In this document: one piece after another, positions 33,809 to 45,434 of the stretch
How positions within the stretch are numbered: the stretch's first letter is position 1
Layout: each line of letters starts with the position of its first letter
Assembly (NCBI GenBank): GCA_022701365.1
Contig: JAKUHH010000150.1
Location: 682,001-746,000, forward strand
DNA from: Mycocentrospora acerina
Lineage: Eukaryota; Ascomycota; Dothideomycetes; Pleosporales
DNA length: 64,000 bases
Reading direction: 5' to 3'
Position numbers and translations under genes: made by a program
Notes under the pieces: model-generated
Told to the model about the DNA's origin: nothing
Databases searched by the model: none
Seen by the model: the letters and a program-made list of their open reading frames with translations, nothing else

Positions 33809-35815
33809 ATGCCGTCGATCCTGTCCGACGAGGACAAGCAGGTGGTCAAGCGCACCGTGCCCAAGTCGGCCAACAAGATCCACGCCGTCGCCGTCGCCAA
33901 GCTGTACATTGCCTACCCCGACCGCCACCGCTGGACCTACACCGGCCTGCAGGGCGCCGCCGTCCTGGCCAACGACACCGTCGGCAACACCTTCTGGATC
34001 AAGCTCGTCGACATCTCCGCCGCCGCCCGCGGCGTCATCTGGGACCAGGAGATCTACGACTCGTTTGCCTACAACCAGGACCGCGTCTTCTTCCACACCT
34101 TTGAGCTCGAGGACTGCTATGCCGCCCTCTCCTTTGCCGACGAGCGCGAGGCCAAGACGTTCAAGAAAAAGGTCGACGACCGCGAGAAGAACGCCCACAA
34201 GAACACCAAGAACAAGCCCTTTGCCGCCACCGTCGGCAGCAGCCAGCCCGCCGCCAACGGCAACGGCGCCGCCAAGGGCCACGGCCTGCTGGGCGGCATC
34301 TTTGGCCGCCACGCCTCCACCTCCAACCCCCCGCCGCCGCCGCAGTCCATCATCCCGCCGCCCGCCATGGTCGCCTCGCCCGTCCACAGCAGCCACTCGA
34401 CCGCCACGAGCGCCCGCAGCTCCGCCATCGACACCACCGACCCCTCGTGGCAGCCGCTGCTCAAGGAGCTGCTGGCCATGGGCATCACCGAGGACCAGAT
34501 TGAGGAGAATGCAGACTTTATCAAGCTGTACATTGAGCAGAAGAAGCACGACGAGCGCGCCCACGCCGACTCCCCGGACCGCCGCTCCCGCGCTCCGCCC
34601 CCGCCCCCGCCCAGCGGCCCTCCCGCGACACGCCCGCCCCTCAGCCCCCAGAGCACAGGCGGCACCTCGAGACGCGGGCCCCCGCCTGCCCCTCCGCCAG
34701 CCCGCCGCTCAAAGACGGACGTGCCCGGAGCCTCGCACAGCCCGCCGCGCCAGCCCTCGCCGCCGCCAGGCCCGCCAAAGCCCGTCTTCAGGGCCCCGCC
34801 GCCCATTGCAGAGGCCGGCAAGTTTGTGAACCACGCCCCCGCTCCGCCTGGCAGGTCGCGTGCCTCGTCCAACGTCACCAACCCAGGCCCGCCCCCTCCA
34901 CCGCGGCCGCCAAAGACGCCTGCCAACGACGAACGAGACCCTCCTCCAGGCACCAAGTTTGGCGTGCCCCCTCCCTTTGCCGGCAACCGTGCGCCTCCAG
35001 GCCCCCCTCCTCCGCCTGCCAGTCGAGGGCCAGTCCCACCGCCACCACCACCCCCAACACGAGACAGCATCCCCGCGCCTCCTCCATTACCGCCAAAGAG
35101 CTCCGCAGCTCCTCCTCCTCCTCCGCCGCCGCCCCCCATGCCGCACATGCAAACTGCGCCTCCAGCTCCGCCTCCGCTACCGCCTTCTTCATCTCGGCCC
35201 ATGCCACCTGCACCCGCAGGCGCAGCACCCGTCCCGCCACCACTCCCTCCACTTTCATCCGTTGCGCCTCCGCCGCCGCCAATGCCCAACAGATCGATTC
35301 CACCGCCCCCGCCTATGCCAAGCAGCGGAGCACCACCTCCACCCCCTCCGATGCCCCCTGGTGCTGGGCCGCCTCCACCGCCGCCAATGCCTACGAGGAG
35401 TGCCGCCCCACCGCCTCCAGGCCCGCCGCCTCCCCCCGGCCCACCTCCTCCCCCAAGTGGCGGACCACCTCCCCCAGCTGGCGGGCCACCGCTTCCAAAA
35501 GCAGCTGCAGTTGGACGAGGCGGGCTGCTCGCAGATATCCGTGGTGGTGCGCGACTCAAAAAGGTGTCAGACACGGAAAAGAAAGACCGCAGTGCCGCAG
35601 CAGTGCCTGGTAGCGAATCATCAGGTGCTGCTGGTAGCTCTGGCGGTGCTGCTACGCCTGGTGGAGATGCTGGATTGGCTGGAGCGCTGGCTAGTGCTTT
35701 GGCCGCGAGAAAGTCCAAAGTCAGTCATAGTGGTAAGTTGGAATCTAAAAATAACAATGAAAACCGCAAAAGCTGACATGTAGTAGATGACGAGTCCGAC
35801 AAGGACGATTGGTGA
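33809..35815 (+). CDS. LAS17: WASP/Las17 actin-nucleation promoting factor
   Basis: Two exons (33809-35732, and from 35784 or 35787 to 35815) give 651 or 650 residues. The WH1/EVH1 domain covers about 10-130 (RHRWTYTGLQGAAVLAND, FHTFELEDCYAALSFADERE). GLLGGIFGRH and a helical region with LLKELLAMGITEDQIEE follow. Residues about 260-565 are a very long polyproline region with runs of P and glycine. A WH2 motif (RGGLLADIRGGARLKKV, about 568-587) and an acidic tail DDESDKDDW with terminal Trp close the chain, the part that binds actin and Arp2/3. It drives cortical actin patches and endocytosis. The ATG has good context (gccgccATGccg) and starts the known family N terminus MPSILSDEDKQ. The frame is open for 255 codons upstream, but that part is low-complexity. 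The last intron ends at a tandem acceptor tagtag. Confidence 0.95.
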
Positions 35816-36447
35816 TTGAAGATGTTTGTTGGAAAAGTCACGCTGAAAGAAATACTAGTTGAAGTTGTGCTGCAGGGGTGCATTGTTATGCGGCTTACCC
35901 TCGACAGAAACACTACAAGTGTACAGTGATGAATGTGCCTCGAGGACCCCCCCCCCCCCCCCAAAAAAAAAACCCACCACATCAACTCATCAAAAAAGAA
36001 GACAAAACAAAACAAGAAAAAATTGTAAACATCTCACACCAAAAAAAAAAGACGTCACGTCACGCTTTACAAACTAACCTACTACCCATGGAAACGTAAG
36101 AAGATAAATGAAATTTATAAATTAAATAGATAAAAAAAAGATGGGTAGATGGATAGATAGACAAACACTTTGATAAAATAACTTTAAAAACATACCCCGC
36201 CNCATGAGACTAGTTGTCATGAACGACGTAGAGATTGGTCTGTGTGCGACATGTATTTTTTTCTGTCAGCACAAAAAAGTGGGAGGAAGATGACGGTAAA
36301 TAAAATGGAATTAAAAAATTTATATTGCTTTATTAGGATGATGTTTATTTTTGAAAGATTGCTTGAATGAATGGATGGATGGTATTTATTATTATGACTA
36401 GTAGTATCATGATTTGCGTACTCTAGCGTGATGTACTGGATGTAGGC

Positions 36448-36492
36448 AGGTAGGTAGGTACTTACTCACTCACTCACTCACTCACTCACTCA
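36448..36492. repeat. (GGTA)n then (ACTC)n tetranucleotide repeats
   Basis: About three GGTA units to 36460, then about eight ACTC units. Confidence 0.9.
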
Positions 36493-36691
36493 CCACACCC
36501 CCACTTGAACAAATCTCCACTACTTTTTATTTCATTTCATTTTATTTTAAACAATCAATCCCAATAGTTTAACTTTTTTCAATTTTTTTTCTTCCCTTCA
36601 GTAACACTGCCTCCCAGCGACTGTGCTTTTCTTGCCCCCATGCGTGCGTGCGTGTGTGCGTGAGAACGTGCATCTTGGCTCGGCGTACCAC

Positions 36692-36692
<1 letters not shown>

Positions 36693-36722
<30 letters not shown>
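36693..36722. repeat. (AACT)n tetranucleotide repeat
   Basis: About seven units. Confidence 0.95.
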
Positions 36723-36723
<1 letters not shown>

Positions 36724-36750
36724 CAATACCAAGGAAATAGATGAATGGAT

Positions 36751-36774
36751 AGATGGATGGATGGATGGATGGAT
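36751..36774. repeat. (GATG)n tetranucleotide repeat
   Basis: About six units. Confidence 0.9.
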
Positions 36775-37561
36775 TTGCAGCATGCAAGGCTGCGGCGTGG
36801 TTTGCAGGTCGATGCTTGGACGGGCCAATCAGCGCGCTGGCTCACACGCTCACCTCACCTCTCTGGATGATGGTGGTGGTGGTGCGGCCGGGTAGACCGA
36901 CGCTTTGGGATTCTGTTGGATTTTGTGTTGACTGCCGCTAGGGGCGGATTTGTCGTGTGCGTGCTCTGTTTGATGTTCCTTTGGGAGGGGGCGCATGTGA
37001 TTTTTTTTGGGGGGGGGGAGAGATGGGGATCTCCCGTTTGATCTTGGAGGATTGGGGGAGAGGGAGATTGCGTACTTGGGAGTTGGGATGAGGGTGTGTT
37101 TTTTCTCTCTCTATCTCTCTCATACTCATGTAGGTTGTGTATGAACGGGGGGGTTGTTTGGGTACTCTACTTGTACTTTGTAGTATCTTTTTAAGAGGGG
37201 ATCCTGCAGGAGTGTACAACGTCGTCTGCAGCTAGGTATGTATGACGCTCTTTCTGCAGGCAAATGCATTGTATCAGGCAGCAAAACAAAGGTCGCTCGT
37301 TTGGATATAAGTCGCCGATTCCTCTCATTAAATGACAAAAGTTTGGTTCATGTCTTGGCCGAGTTGTTGGAGATACTGGGGATGTTTCATGTCTGTTGTT
37401 TCTCACAAGTTCAGGCTGGAGTACTGTTCATGGCTGGACTGAGTGTCGGATATGGAGGAGTGGCGTTGTTGCGAAGATGCGGGAAAAGAGGAGAGTTTTG
37501 GAAGAGAGGAGTCGAAAGCGTGCGTGAAGAGGGGAAGAGAGGAGAAGAGGAATACACGAGC

Positions 37562-38471
37562 ATGTCTTCGACTGTCGGGGTCAGCAAATTACCCGTTGAG
37601 CTGTCTTTGACTTTCGATATCAGCACATTACCCGTTGAGCTGTCTTCGACTGTCGGTATCAGTACATTACCCGTTGAGCTGTCTTCAACTGTCGGTATCA
37701 GCACGTTACCCGTTGAGCTGTGGAGTCTCATCATCGAGCATGTAGTCGCCGAGTCTCTCAACTCGCCACGGTACGCAAGCACGCAGCTCCAGAGTCTTGT
37801 GAAACTGAGACTCGTATGTCGTGAGTAAAGCAACTTTGACCATCCAAGATTTGACTAACCCATCAGACGTTTTTGACAAAGAAACACAACACGCATTGCA
37901 CCAGCACACAACGCTGCCTCACCTCCCATACCGCTCCTTCCTCCGCAGCACAATCACTTCGTGCAGCCCAAACCAAGACCAGACATCACGCAATGCCCTC
38001 CTCGCGTCGGCGCTCACAAACTCGGCCCTCTTACCGACAAGTCGAACGCAGACACTCATCACATCCCGCATTAAAAACTGCGCCTCAATCATGCAGTACC
38101 TGTCCAGCGCACAGTCTCCACCGCCCCGGATCCAAGAGCACATCAAACTCTTCAGCACAGCGGCATCGACGTCGCGATACTGCTGGAGCTACATCTTCAC
38201 GCCAGGCGCTTACGACAATGAGCTGGTGGAGTGGGGCGACGGGGTAAGTCTGAAGCTGGCAGACATCTATCTCGAGGCAGCGCTGCTAGTGGCGTGTGGG
38301 TATGAGATTGGCGAGGTCAAGAGGGCGTTTGTCGAGTGTGGCAGATTGGGCAAACTGGAAGGGTATCGAAAGGACGAGGCGGTCACGTGGGGGAGAGGGT
38401 GGGTGGGGAGTTCGAAAAGGGGGTACGACTGTCCGTCTGTGCATGTGTGGTGCATGTGCTTGGAGGGGTGA
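37562..38471 (+). CDS. F-box-like protein with tandemly repeated F-box start
   Basis: Two exons (37562-37820, 37867-38471) with a 46-base intron give 287 residues. After the first Met, four 13-residue units follow (forms of SSTVGISTLPVEL). The last runs on into LPVELWSLIIEHVVAES, and LVKLRLVCHVFDKETQ follows, which together look like an F-box (LPxEL...LRLVCRxFD). The rest is alpha-helical with no recognised repeat; ELVEWGDGVSLKLADIYLEAALLVAC is the most hydrophobic part. F-box proteins bridge Skp1 and cullin to substrates for ubiquitination; the target is unknown. The frame is open further upstream (an ATG at 37238 exists), but the ATG just before the repeats is the simplest start. The extra LPVEL copies are odd and may be a recent repeat expansion. 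Confidence 0.65.
37565..37720. repeat. Four 39-bp coding tandem repeats in the F-box gene
   Basis: Units 37565-37603, 37604-37642, 37643-37681 and 37682-37720 are all exactly 39 bases and end ttacccgttgagctg (LPVEL). Units 3 and 4 are nearly identical and unit 2 is the most diverged. Confidence 0.95.
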
Positions 38472-39118
38472 GTGGGAGGGGAGCAGACGAGGCACGTTTC
38501 CAGTTCAGTCCGTCCGTCAGTCCGTCACGTCTGGAAGGTGGCCATCTTCAGCAGCTGGAGGGAGAGAGGGCCAGGCTAGGGATTGGGACATGAACATGGA
38601 CATTGACATTGACATGGACATGGACTGGACTGAACTGGACCACTGAGAGAGCGTGAGCCCGCGGATCGGCGCGCAAAGGCGGGCGTGGGGCGGGGTAACC
38701 GTGCCAAGGCGTCTCCCTCAGGGCAGGCCGAGAGGAGCAACGGCAGACGACAAGCAGCCACCATGGACATGGCTGCCAGAAGCATGGCCTGGCGCGGGCC
38801 CTAATGGCTTGCCTGCCTGCCTGCCTGTCAGCTTGCCTGCCTGCACACGCGTAGATGCTCGTTTTGCAGTGCGCAACGTGAGTGCTCGGTGGCACGGATT
38901 GAGTCGCTGGACCCGAGCTTCACCACTCGCATCCTCGGCTGACAGCGGTTGATGTGCTCCCGCATTCAGTAGGCCGAGCGGCGTGAAGACCTTTCTTTCT
39001 CCCCTCACAAAAGGCTACACGCCCTCGGAAATCCGATACGCGCAGTACGACAGTCCCTCTCTCAGCTCGAGCTTGCATTGCATTGACGTTGTCGGGTCAC
39101 GGCAGAGCTAATCTAAGC
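38472..39118. other. Intergenic, promoter side of 2-methylcitrate dehydratase
   Basis: Contains a gacattgacatggacatgga-type run near 38590-38630 and a (CTTGC/CTGC)n run at about 38807-38843. No gene is supported. Confidence 0.6.
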
Positions 39119-41095
39119 ATGTCGGCCTTCAGTCGCAACCTGTGCAGCACCGCATCGCGAAGCCTCCGCCAACGGTCCAGCATCCTCAGCAGAGCCGTGC
39201 GCCCCATTGCCCTTCGAGCCGTGCCCACGAGCCCAATTGCCACACGGAGAGCAGCCGCCGCGTCCTTTTCCAGCATGCCATCCCTCAAGAGCGGCGCGCC
39301 CATTGTGCCCAGCACCCGCGAGTACGACCCCGAGATCAAGGACATTGCCAGCTACATCCACAACACGCCCATTGACTCTGAGCTTGCCGTAAGTTTGCCC
39401 ATTATCAATTGCTACTTTTGTCGTACCTGTCAGACTTGCTAGACCTGTTGTACTTTGTTTGTTCGTCATGTTTGTCGTACTTGGTTCATATTGTGTGCTG
39501 GCTACACTGCCTCCATGCACTGCACTTGCTATTCCTGACTTACTTTCAACACTTGTGTTACTTTTAATACTTGCCTTACATGTTACAATTGCTAATCGTG
39601 CGCCTGCAGTTCGACACAGCGCGATGGGTCTTTGTCGACACGCTTGGCTGTGGCCTCGAGGGACTGCAGTTTGAGCAGTGCAGGAACATCCTCGGCCCCG
39701 TCGTCGAGGGCACCACCGTCCCCAATGGCGCAAAGGTCCCCGGTACCGACTACCAGCTCGACCCCATCAACGCTGCCTTCAACATTGGCGCCATGATCCG
39801 CTGGTTGGACTTCAACGACTGCTGGCTGGCCGCCGAGTGGGGTCACCCCTCGGACAACCTGGGCGCCATCCTCGCAACCGCTGACTGGATCACCCGCACA
39901 AACAAGGCCGGCGGCAACTTGGGCAACGGCAAGACATTCAAGGTCCGCGACGTCCTCGAGGCCATGATCCGCGCCCACGAGATTCAGGGCTGCATGGCCC
40001 TCGAGAACTCGTTCAACAAGGTCGGTCTGGACCACGTCATCCTCGTCAAGCTCGCCTCCACGGCCGTCGTTTCCAAGATGCTGGGTCTCGACGAGGCTCA
40101 GACCCGCGCCGCCATCTCCCAGGCCTTTGTCGACGGTCAGTCCATGCGCACCTACAGGCACTCACCCAACACCATGTCGCGCAAGTCGTGGGCCGCCGGT
40201 GATGCTTGCCAGACCGCCGTCAACCTCGTCCTCAAGGTCCTCAAGGGTGAGCAGGGCCTGCCCACCGTTCTGTCTGCCCCCACCTGGGGCTTCTACGACG
40301 TCAACTTTGGCGGCAAGCCCTTTGCCTTCCAGCGTGGATACGGCAGCTACGTCATGGAGAACGTTCTCTTCAAGGTCTCCTACCCAGGTAAGTCACAAAA
40401 CTCCCGCGTCGTGTAAGCAAGGCGTTAATCTTCCCCTTTAGCCGAATTCCACTCGCAGACTGCTGTCGAGGCTGCCCAGCGCCTGAATAAGAAGCTCAAG
40501 GCCATGGGCAAGTCCGCCGAGGATATCGAGAGTGTTGTCAACCGGACCCACGAGGCCTGCATCCGCATCATTGACAAGCAGTTCAAGCCCATGGATAACT
40601 TTGCTGACCGTGACCACTGCGTCCAGGTAAGAATTGCCGTCTGCACACCTTTGATATGGCGCTGATAATATATCGTAGTACATGGTCTCCACCATGTTCG
40701 TGTTCAACCGCCTCGAGGCTACTGACTACCCCGATGAGAGCGAGGCTGCTCAATCAGCGCTCGTCGAGTCCCTCCGCCAGCGCATCAGCTGTGTCGAGGA
40801 CCCACAATTCACAAAGGACTACCATGACCCCGAGAAGCGCACCATCTCCAACGCTCTGACCGTCACTCTCAAGGACGGTACCGTTCTGGAAGAGGAGGTT
40901 GTCGAGGCTCCCTTGGGCCACCGATTGCGCCGTGAAGAGGCTAAGCCTGAGATCCTCAAGAAATACAAGAGGCATCTCGGCCCGCACTACCCGGCCGACC
41001 ACGTTGACAAGCTCGTCTCTTTGGCCCAGGACGCCAAGACGATTGACAACATGGACATTGATGAATATGTCGACCTGTATGTGGTCAAGAAATAG
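39119..41095 (+). CDS. 2-methylcitrate dehydratase, mitochondrial (PrpD family)
   Basis: Four exons (39119-39388, 39610-40387, 40442-40626, 40679-41095) give 549 residues. The first 50 or so are rich in Arg, Ser and Ala without acids (MSAFSRNLCSTASRSLRQRS), a mitochondrial presequence. The MmgE/PrpD core follows: VDTLGCGLEGLQF, FNIGAMIRWLDFNDCW, WGHPSDNLGAIL, QAFVDGQSMRTYRHSPN and KSWAAGDACQTAV. It dehydrates 2-methylcitrate to 2-methyl-cis-aconitate in the methylcitrate cycle, which removes toxic propionyl-CoA from odd-chain fatty acids and some amino acids. Methylcitrate synthase and methylisocitrate lyase are not in the window. The first intron, 221 bases, is long for this region; the others are 54 and 52. 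Confidence 0.96.
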
Positions 41096-42484
41096 ATATT
41101 AAAAATGTAGACCAAAGCGTCCAAAGTAGATTAAGATATTGGCTAAAGTGTCATCGAGGCCGTTTTGATCATCTCGCGTGCTCGCTAACCCTTCCAATGT
41201 TGGTCACGAGCTCCAAGCTGTGACAGACACCATCTTCTCTGTTCTGACCTGTTGTGGCGTGATGGAAACTCGAATGTTGGTTGCAAACCGGCATGCGTTA
41301 TCACTTCAACATCTCAGCTGAGTTTGAGCTGGTCTAGGCTGTCCATGACGCGAAATCCTGCCATCGCAATCGCTTGCCAAAAAGGCTATACGAACCCATC
41401 TAATCTATCTGCAGCATGTGTAAAGAAGCGAAGCATTATATCCAGATGACTTAGATGAAGCGAATAGTCTTCGCTCCCTTTCTTACAATGCCATGCCAGG
41501 TCACTCCAAGATTGCAACAAGACACGTGAAGTTTCTTTAATCTTGGTGATATGAAGTGGCTTGTCTTGTAGCTGCACTAAATAGGCTTGCGCAGCAATTG
41601 CGCTTCACCAGCTACACGAAATTTACAACAGTTCCGAAAAAAATTTGCATGCCGCAAAAAAGCTGTTTGCTCAAAGGTTCCGTCAATCTTACTTTTTGTT
41701 AAAATAGAAAACTATGATCCTAGTGCTTGTTTCTTTGACCGTTAGCACTAAGCAGCATATGGTAATGCGGTGCAAAACAAAAAAACAAGCTCCTTTGTAG
41801 ATCGGTAGGGCTTTGAGCTAATAGCACTGCTAGTCACTCATTGGGTGACTAGCAACTATCAGGTCTCATTACAGCAAGGCATTTCCGGAAGCCTCCATAC
41901 CCGACTACTCTAACCAAACCGCGTCATTTCTGCTCTGTCAATGAATCCATACGACCAAATCACTCCAGCGGAACCTCCTGTCCCGGCGCTGGCAGTACTG
42001 ACACATTCAACATCTGGTCATCGGCATCTTTGCACCGCCTCTAGCTTAAGGGCTGATGCAGGAGACCCCGTACTTGACATGTACCGTGCCACCCAATGTC
42101 CGATGAGGCAGCAATGTAGTCAATCTAAGTACGGAACCTCTGCATCCGACCCCACGCCCCCGTTTGATATCAGGGCTGGTATGAGCTCGCGTGGTATCCA
42201 CGATGCGGTGTCTGGGTAGCTGGGTGGCCGGTAATCAAGACAGCGTGATGCAATATCTTCCCGAGATTAAGGTTTGAGTGCGTCTGTGGTCTAGTTGGGG
42301 ACATGTCTTTTGATGCCGGATGACTATGACCGTCTCCGAGGAGAGACTGTGTCTGCTAAATAGGTTTCCTAGTTCGACAGATATGGATGAAGTTTAGCCA
42401 CTGTTGAATATCCATCCTCGTTCATGATCTTTTCGAACAAATCTTTGCTTTGCGTGCTCGATACGCTGATAGAATTTTTACGGG
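41096..42484. other. Intergenic, no supported gene
   Basis: Mixed composition, with AT-rich parts near 41600-41720. The frames at 41252-41449, 41941-42219 and 42369-42566 (minus) lack features. Confidence 0.5.
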
Positions 42485-45068
42485 ATGCCGCCCAGTCAGC
42501 GATTGTATGCTCCAACGGGTTGGCCGGGGTAAGTCTTTGCGGCATCAATACTGTCATGTCATACACTCCGACATAACTGCAATTTTTTCAGTCAGGGGGA
42601 ACATACTAACACTCTCATGTCAGAACAGCACCGCCAAATAACCAGTCCATAGAGGACCTGCCCATCACAAGCCCGTTCTGTGTCAACTTTGCCTGCAAGG
42701 CCTTCCGTGACGGCTACGCAGCCGACGAGAAGAACACACCACTTCTGGGTCTCATCGAATACAGCTACTGGACCGTGAGCTTCTATTCATTCTGGCTCCT
42801 TCTCTTCACATTTATCCACATCTACCATCTTCTTTCCGACCGGCGTACCAACCCCCGGCGGTCCCTCCAACCCGCTTCTCCAAGTGACCGTCTGCTCGCC
42901 CGCCTCCGCTCCTTCACATACCGCCGCCCGAACAATCTCTTCTCAAGAGCCCTCGGCCTCGAACAAATCAGTTACGGCATCCTCTCCATATTCGCCCTCG
43001 CCACAGTCTTCATCGTCATCCTGCCATGGCCTGCAGAACACCTCCTCCGCGTACGGTTCCGCTTCGGCTCACCGCCACTGAGTGTCCGTTGCGCGATGAT
43101 GATCTCTGCGCTTACACCGCTGATGATCTCTCTCGCGGGCAAGGTGAACGTCGTAACGTGGTGCACCGGCGTGGGGTACGAGAAGCTGAACGTCTGGCAT
43201 CGCGGGGTGGGGTATGCAATTTTTGGGCTGGCAACTGTGCACACGGTATGTTTTTTTTGTACACCGTCTGAACTAATAACAGATGCTTGTCTTGGTTGGA
43301 TGATGGGCTAACGGTTTGACTAGATTCCACATCTCATTGCTCCTGTTCGCGACGGCGGGTGGAGCATGCTCAACAAGCTGTATGAGGACAAGGCTAGAGA
43401 ACTCAGCGGCACGGTCTTGTATGGTGTTGTCTTTGGCCTGACGTTTGCGTCTGTGCCGGCGATCAGACGGAGGGTTTACGAGGTGTTCAAGTATATCCAT
43501 GTTTTCCTGGGAGTCGCATATGTAAGTGTATTTTTCTGGCATGTGCATGGGAATTTGCGTGTAAGTTTTGCTCTTCGTTCCCGTCCAACTCTTCTAACGC
43601 GTTGAAGTCTTTGGGTATGCATGCTGATATTGATGATAGCCGGCGTACATTTATGCCACGGTTGGTATTCTCGTTTCTTCAAACATCATTCGCGTTTTAC
43701 TTCGACACCGTAATATTCGGTCTTTGGACACGCTGGCCGGCTTTCCAACAACGGTCACCCATCTCCCAGGTCAGACGGCGAGGGTATCCGTCACCGTCCC
43801 CAAAGCGTTTATGTGGCAGCCAGGCCAACATGTGTTTCTCCGGATCCCGCAGTTAGGTCTCTTCCAGAGCCATCCCTTTTCCATTGCCAATATTCCCTCG
43901 GCAGATGGAAACAAGACTTTGCAGGAGATGGTCTTCATTATTCGAAGACGCAACGGTTTCACAAAAAGAGTGTTTGACTATGAGGAGGAAAGCCTACCGC
44001 CTTGTGATATCGAATCCGCTGTCCCCAGACTTTCAACAAGCCTCTCATGTATATCCACCTCGGAGAAGATACCCCTCTCTCGCCCACAGACGCCCCTCCT
44101 CCCCACTGCCGCGATGACAACCACCGATCTCCCTCTCTCTCCCTCTCTCCCAACCCCCACCCCCTTACGGACAATCATCGATGGCCCCTACGGCACTCAC
44201 CACCGCCCCCACCACCTCCTCTACCAAACCGTCCTCTGTGTCGCAGGCGGAAGCGGCATAACCGCCTGCCTCCCACACATTCTCTCCCTAACCTCCCATC
44301 TCGCCCAACAACAACCCCAATCCCGGCCCCAACACCGTCTCGCAACAAAATCCATCCACCTCGTCTGGCTCATCCGCGACGTCTCATGGCTGGAGTGGAT
44401 AGAAAAGGACCTCGCAACAGCCATGTACAACGTCCAAGGTACAAGCTGCACACTCACCATCGACGTATATGTCACACGTACGGCAGAGATATCAACACCA
44501 ATCCCGCCTCCTATTCTTACTTCGAGTCCAAGCCCACTGCCAGCAGGATTAACAGGCCCGCTTTCCCCCCTGAGCCCAGTAGGCGAGGTCGTATTCGCAG
44601 CTCTGGACGGCAGTAGTAGTATTAGCGGCACGGGAGACGGTAAACCCATATGCAGCACACTGCTATCCCCACCCGAGCAGCCGCGCCCAGTCCTCCGACG
44701 ACAGGGCGGCGAGACGGATATCTTCGCCTCGGAAGATGTGCTGGGCGGGATTACGGACGGAGAAAAAGGAAAAAACGGCGTGAGGATTCATTACTGCAGG
44801 CCTGTTGTGGGGGATGTGGTGGAGAGGAGGGTGGGGAAGTGTGGCGAGGGGGAGAGGGCTGTTGTTATGGGTAAGTGGCTTTTCCCTTTTTTCTTTCTTT
44901 CTCCTGCTTTTCTTCCTCGGTGAATATATGCTGATTTTCATAGGTTGTGGGCCGGCGTCGTTGTCTTCGGAGATTGCGCAGAGTGTGGCGCGGCTGCAGA
45001 GTCGGGTGTACAGTCGTAGTGGGGGGATGAGAGAGGTGAAGCTGGAGCTGGAGACGTTTGGGTGGTGA
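42485..45068 (+). CDS. Ferric/metal reductase 3 (FRE family)
   Basis: Five exons (42485-42528, 42624-43245, 43324-43560, 43640-44870, 44944-45068) give 752 residues. The short N-terminal exon (MPPSQRLYAPTGWPG) was chosen because it alone joins in frame to TAPPNNQSIEDLPITSP, with a perfect TACTAAC branch site before the acceptor; it is the least sure part. There is no signal peptide. Core: heme pairs His207/His221 and His281/His295, each 14 apart; HPFSIANI for FAD; DGPYGT; NADPH motif VAGGSGITACL; and a final GCGPASLS after the last intron. Two long polar inserts (about 395-450 and 565-680) are proline/serine rich. It shares GSPPLSVR, KLNVWHRG and APVRDG with reductase 2. Role as in that family, with substrate unknown. 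A GTAAGT inside exon 3 (43522) is not used, since splicing there would remove the fourth heme ligand. Confidence 0.9.
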
Positions 45069-45434
45069 GTGGTAGTAGTGGTGGGTTTGTTCTCAATAGA
45101 GTTATAGATTTGAGGGATTAGGAGCGTGCATCATTAGCGGGTCGTTATTGTTTCTAGTGTGTGTGTGTGCTTGCGAACCATGGCAGTTTGGTCGCGAGTG
45201 TAGGGATTCTGGTACTATCTGACATGACGTTACGACTCATGAAACTTTACATCTAATTATTCTTCTTCATGACCACTTTCTATCTTTATCACGCTGTTGA
45301 TTACTCGCGTGAATCACAACATGTCAATCCAGATCACTCAGTGATATCAGAATACACACCTACCACCACAATCAACTCAACCCCATCCCATACCCGCATC
45401 AATCTCATACTCAAAAAATAGATTACCCCTCCCC
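45069..45434. other. Intergenic between converging genes
   Basis: 3' flanks of ferric reductase 3 and pyrroline-5-carboxylate reductase. A short (GT)n lies at 45161-45171. Nothing else is seen. Confidence 0.6.

Larger units (their letters stand above)
35816..37561. other. Intergenic with homopolymers, microsatellites and one N
   Basis: Holds a C run followed by an A run at 35948-35971, an unresolved base at 36202, and (GGTA)n, (ACTC)n, (AACT)n and (GATG)n tracts between 36448 and 36774. G and T runs lie at about 37000-37020. No gene is supported. An upstream extension of the F-box gene frame to 37238 is open but not compelling. Confidence 0.65.

Noticed and set aside
33065..35718. Very long minus-strand open frames (about 499 and 533 codons) opposite the WASP gene
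   Set aside because: They are glycine and valine rich mirror images of GC-rich, proline-coding DNA and have no domain.
39592..40161. Minus-strand 189-codon frame inside 2-methylcitrate dehydratase
   Set aside because: It is an antisense shadow of a strongly coding exon.
43522..43560. GTAAGT donor inside exon 3 of ferric reductase 3
   Set aside because: Using it would delete the fourth heme-ligand histidine and the HVHGNLR segment.
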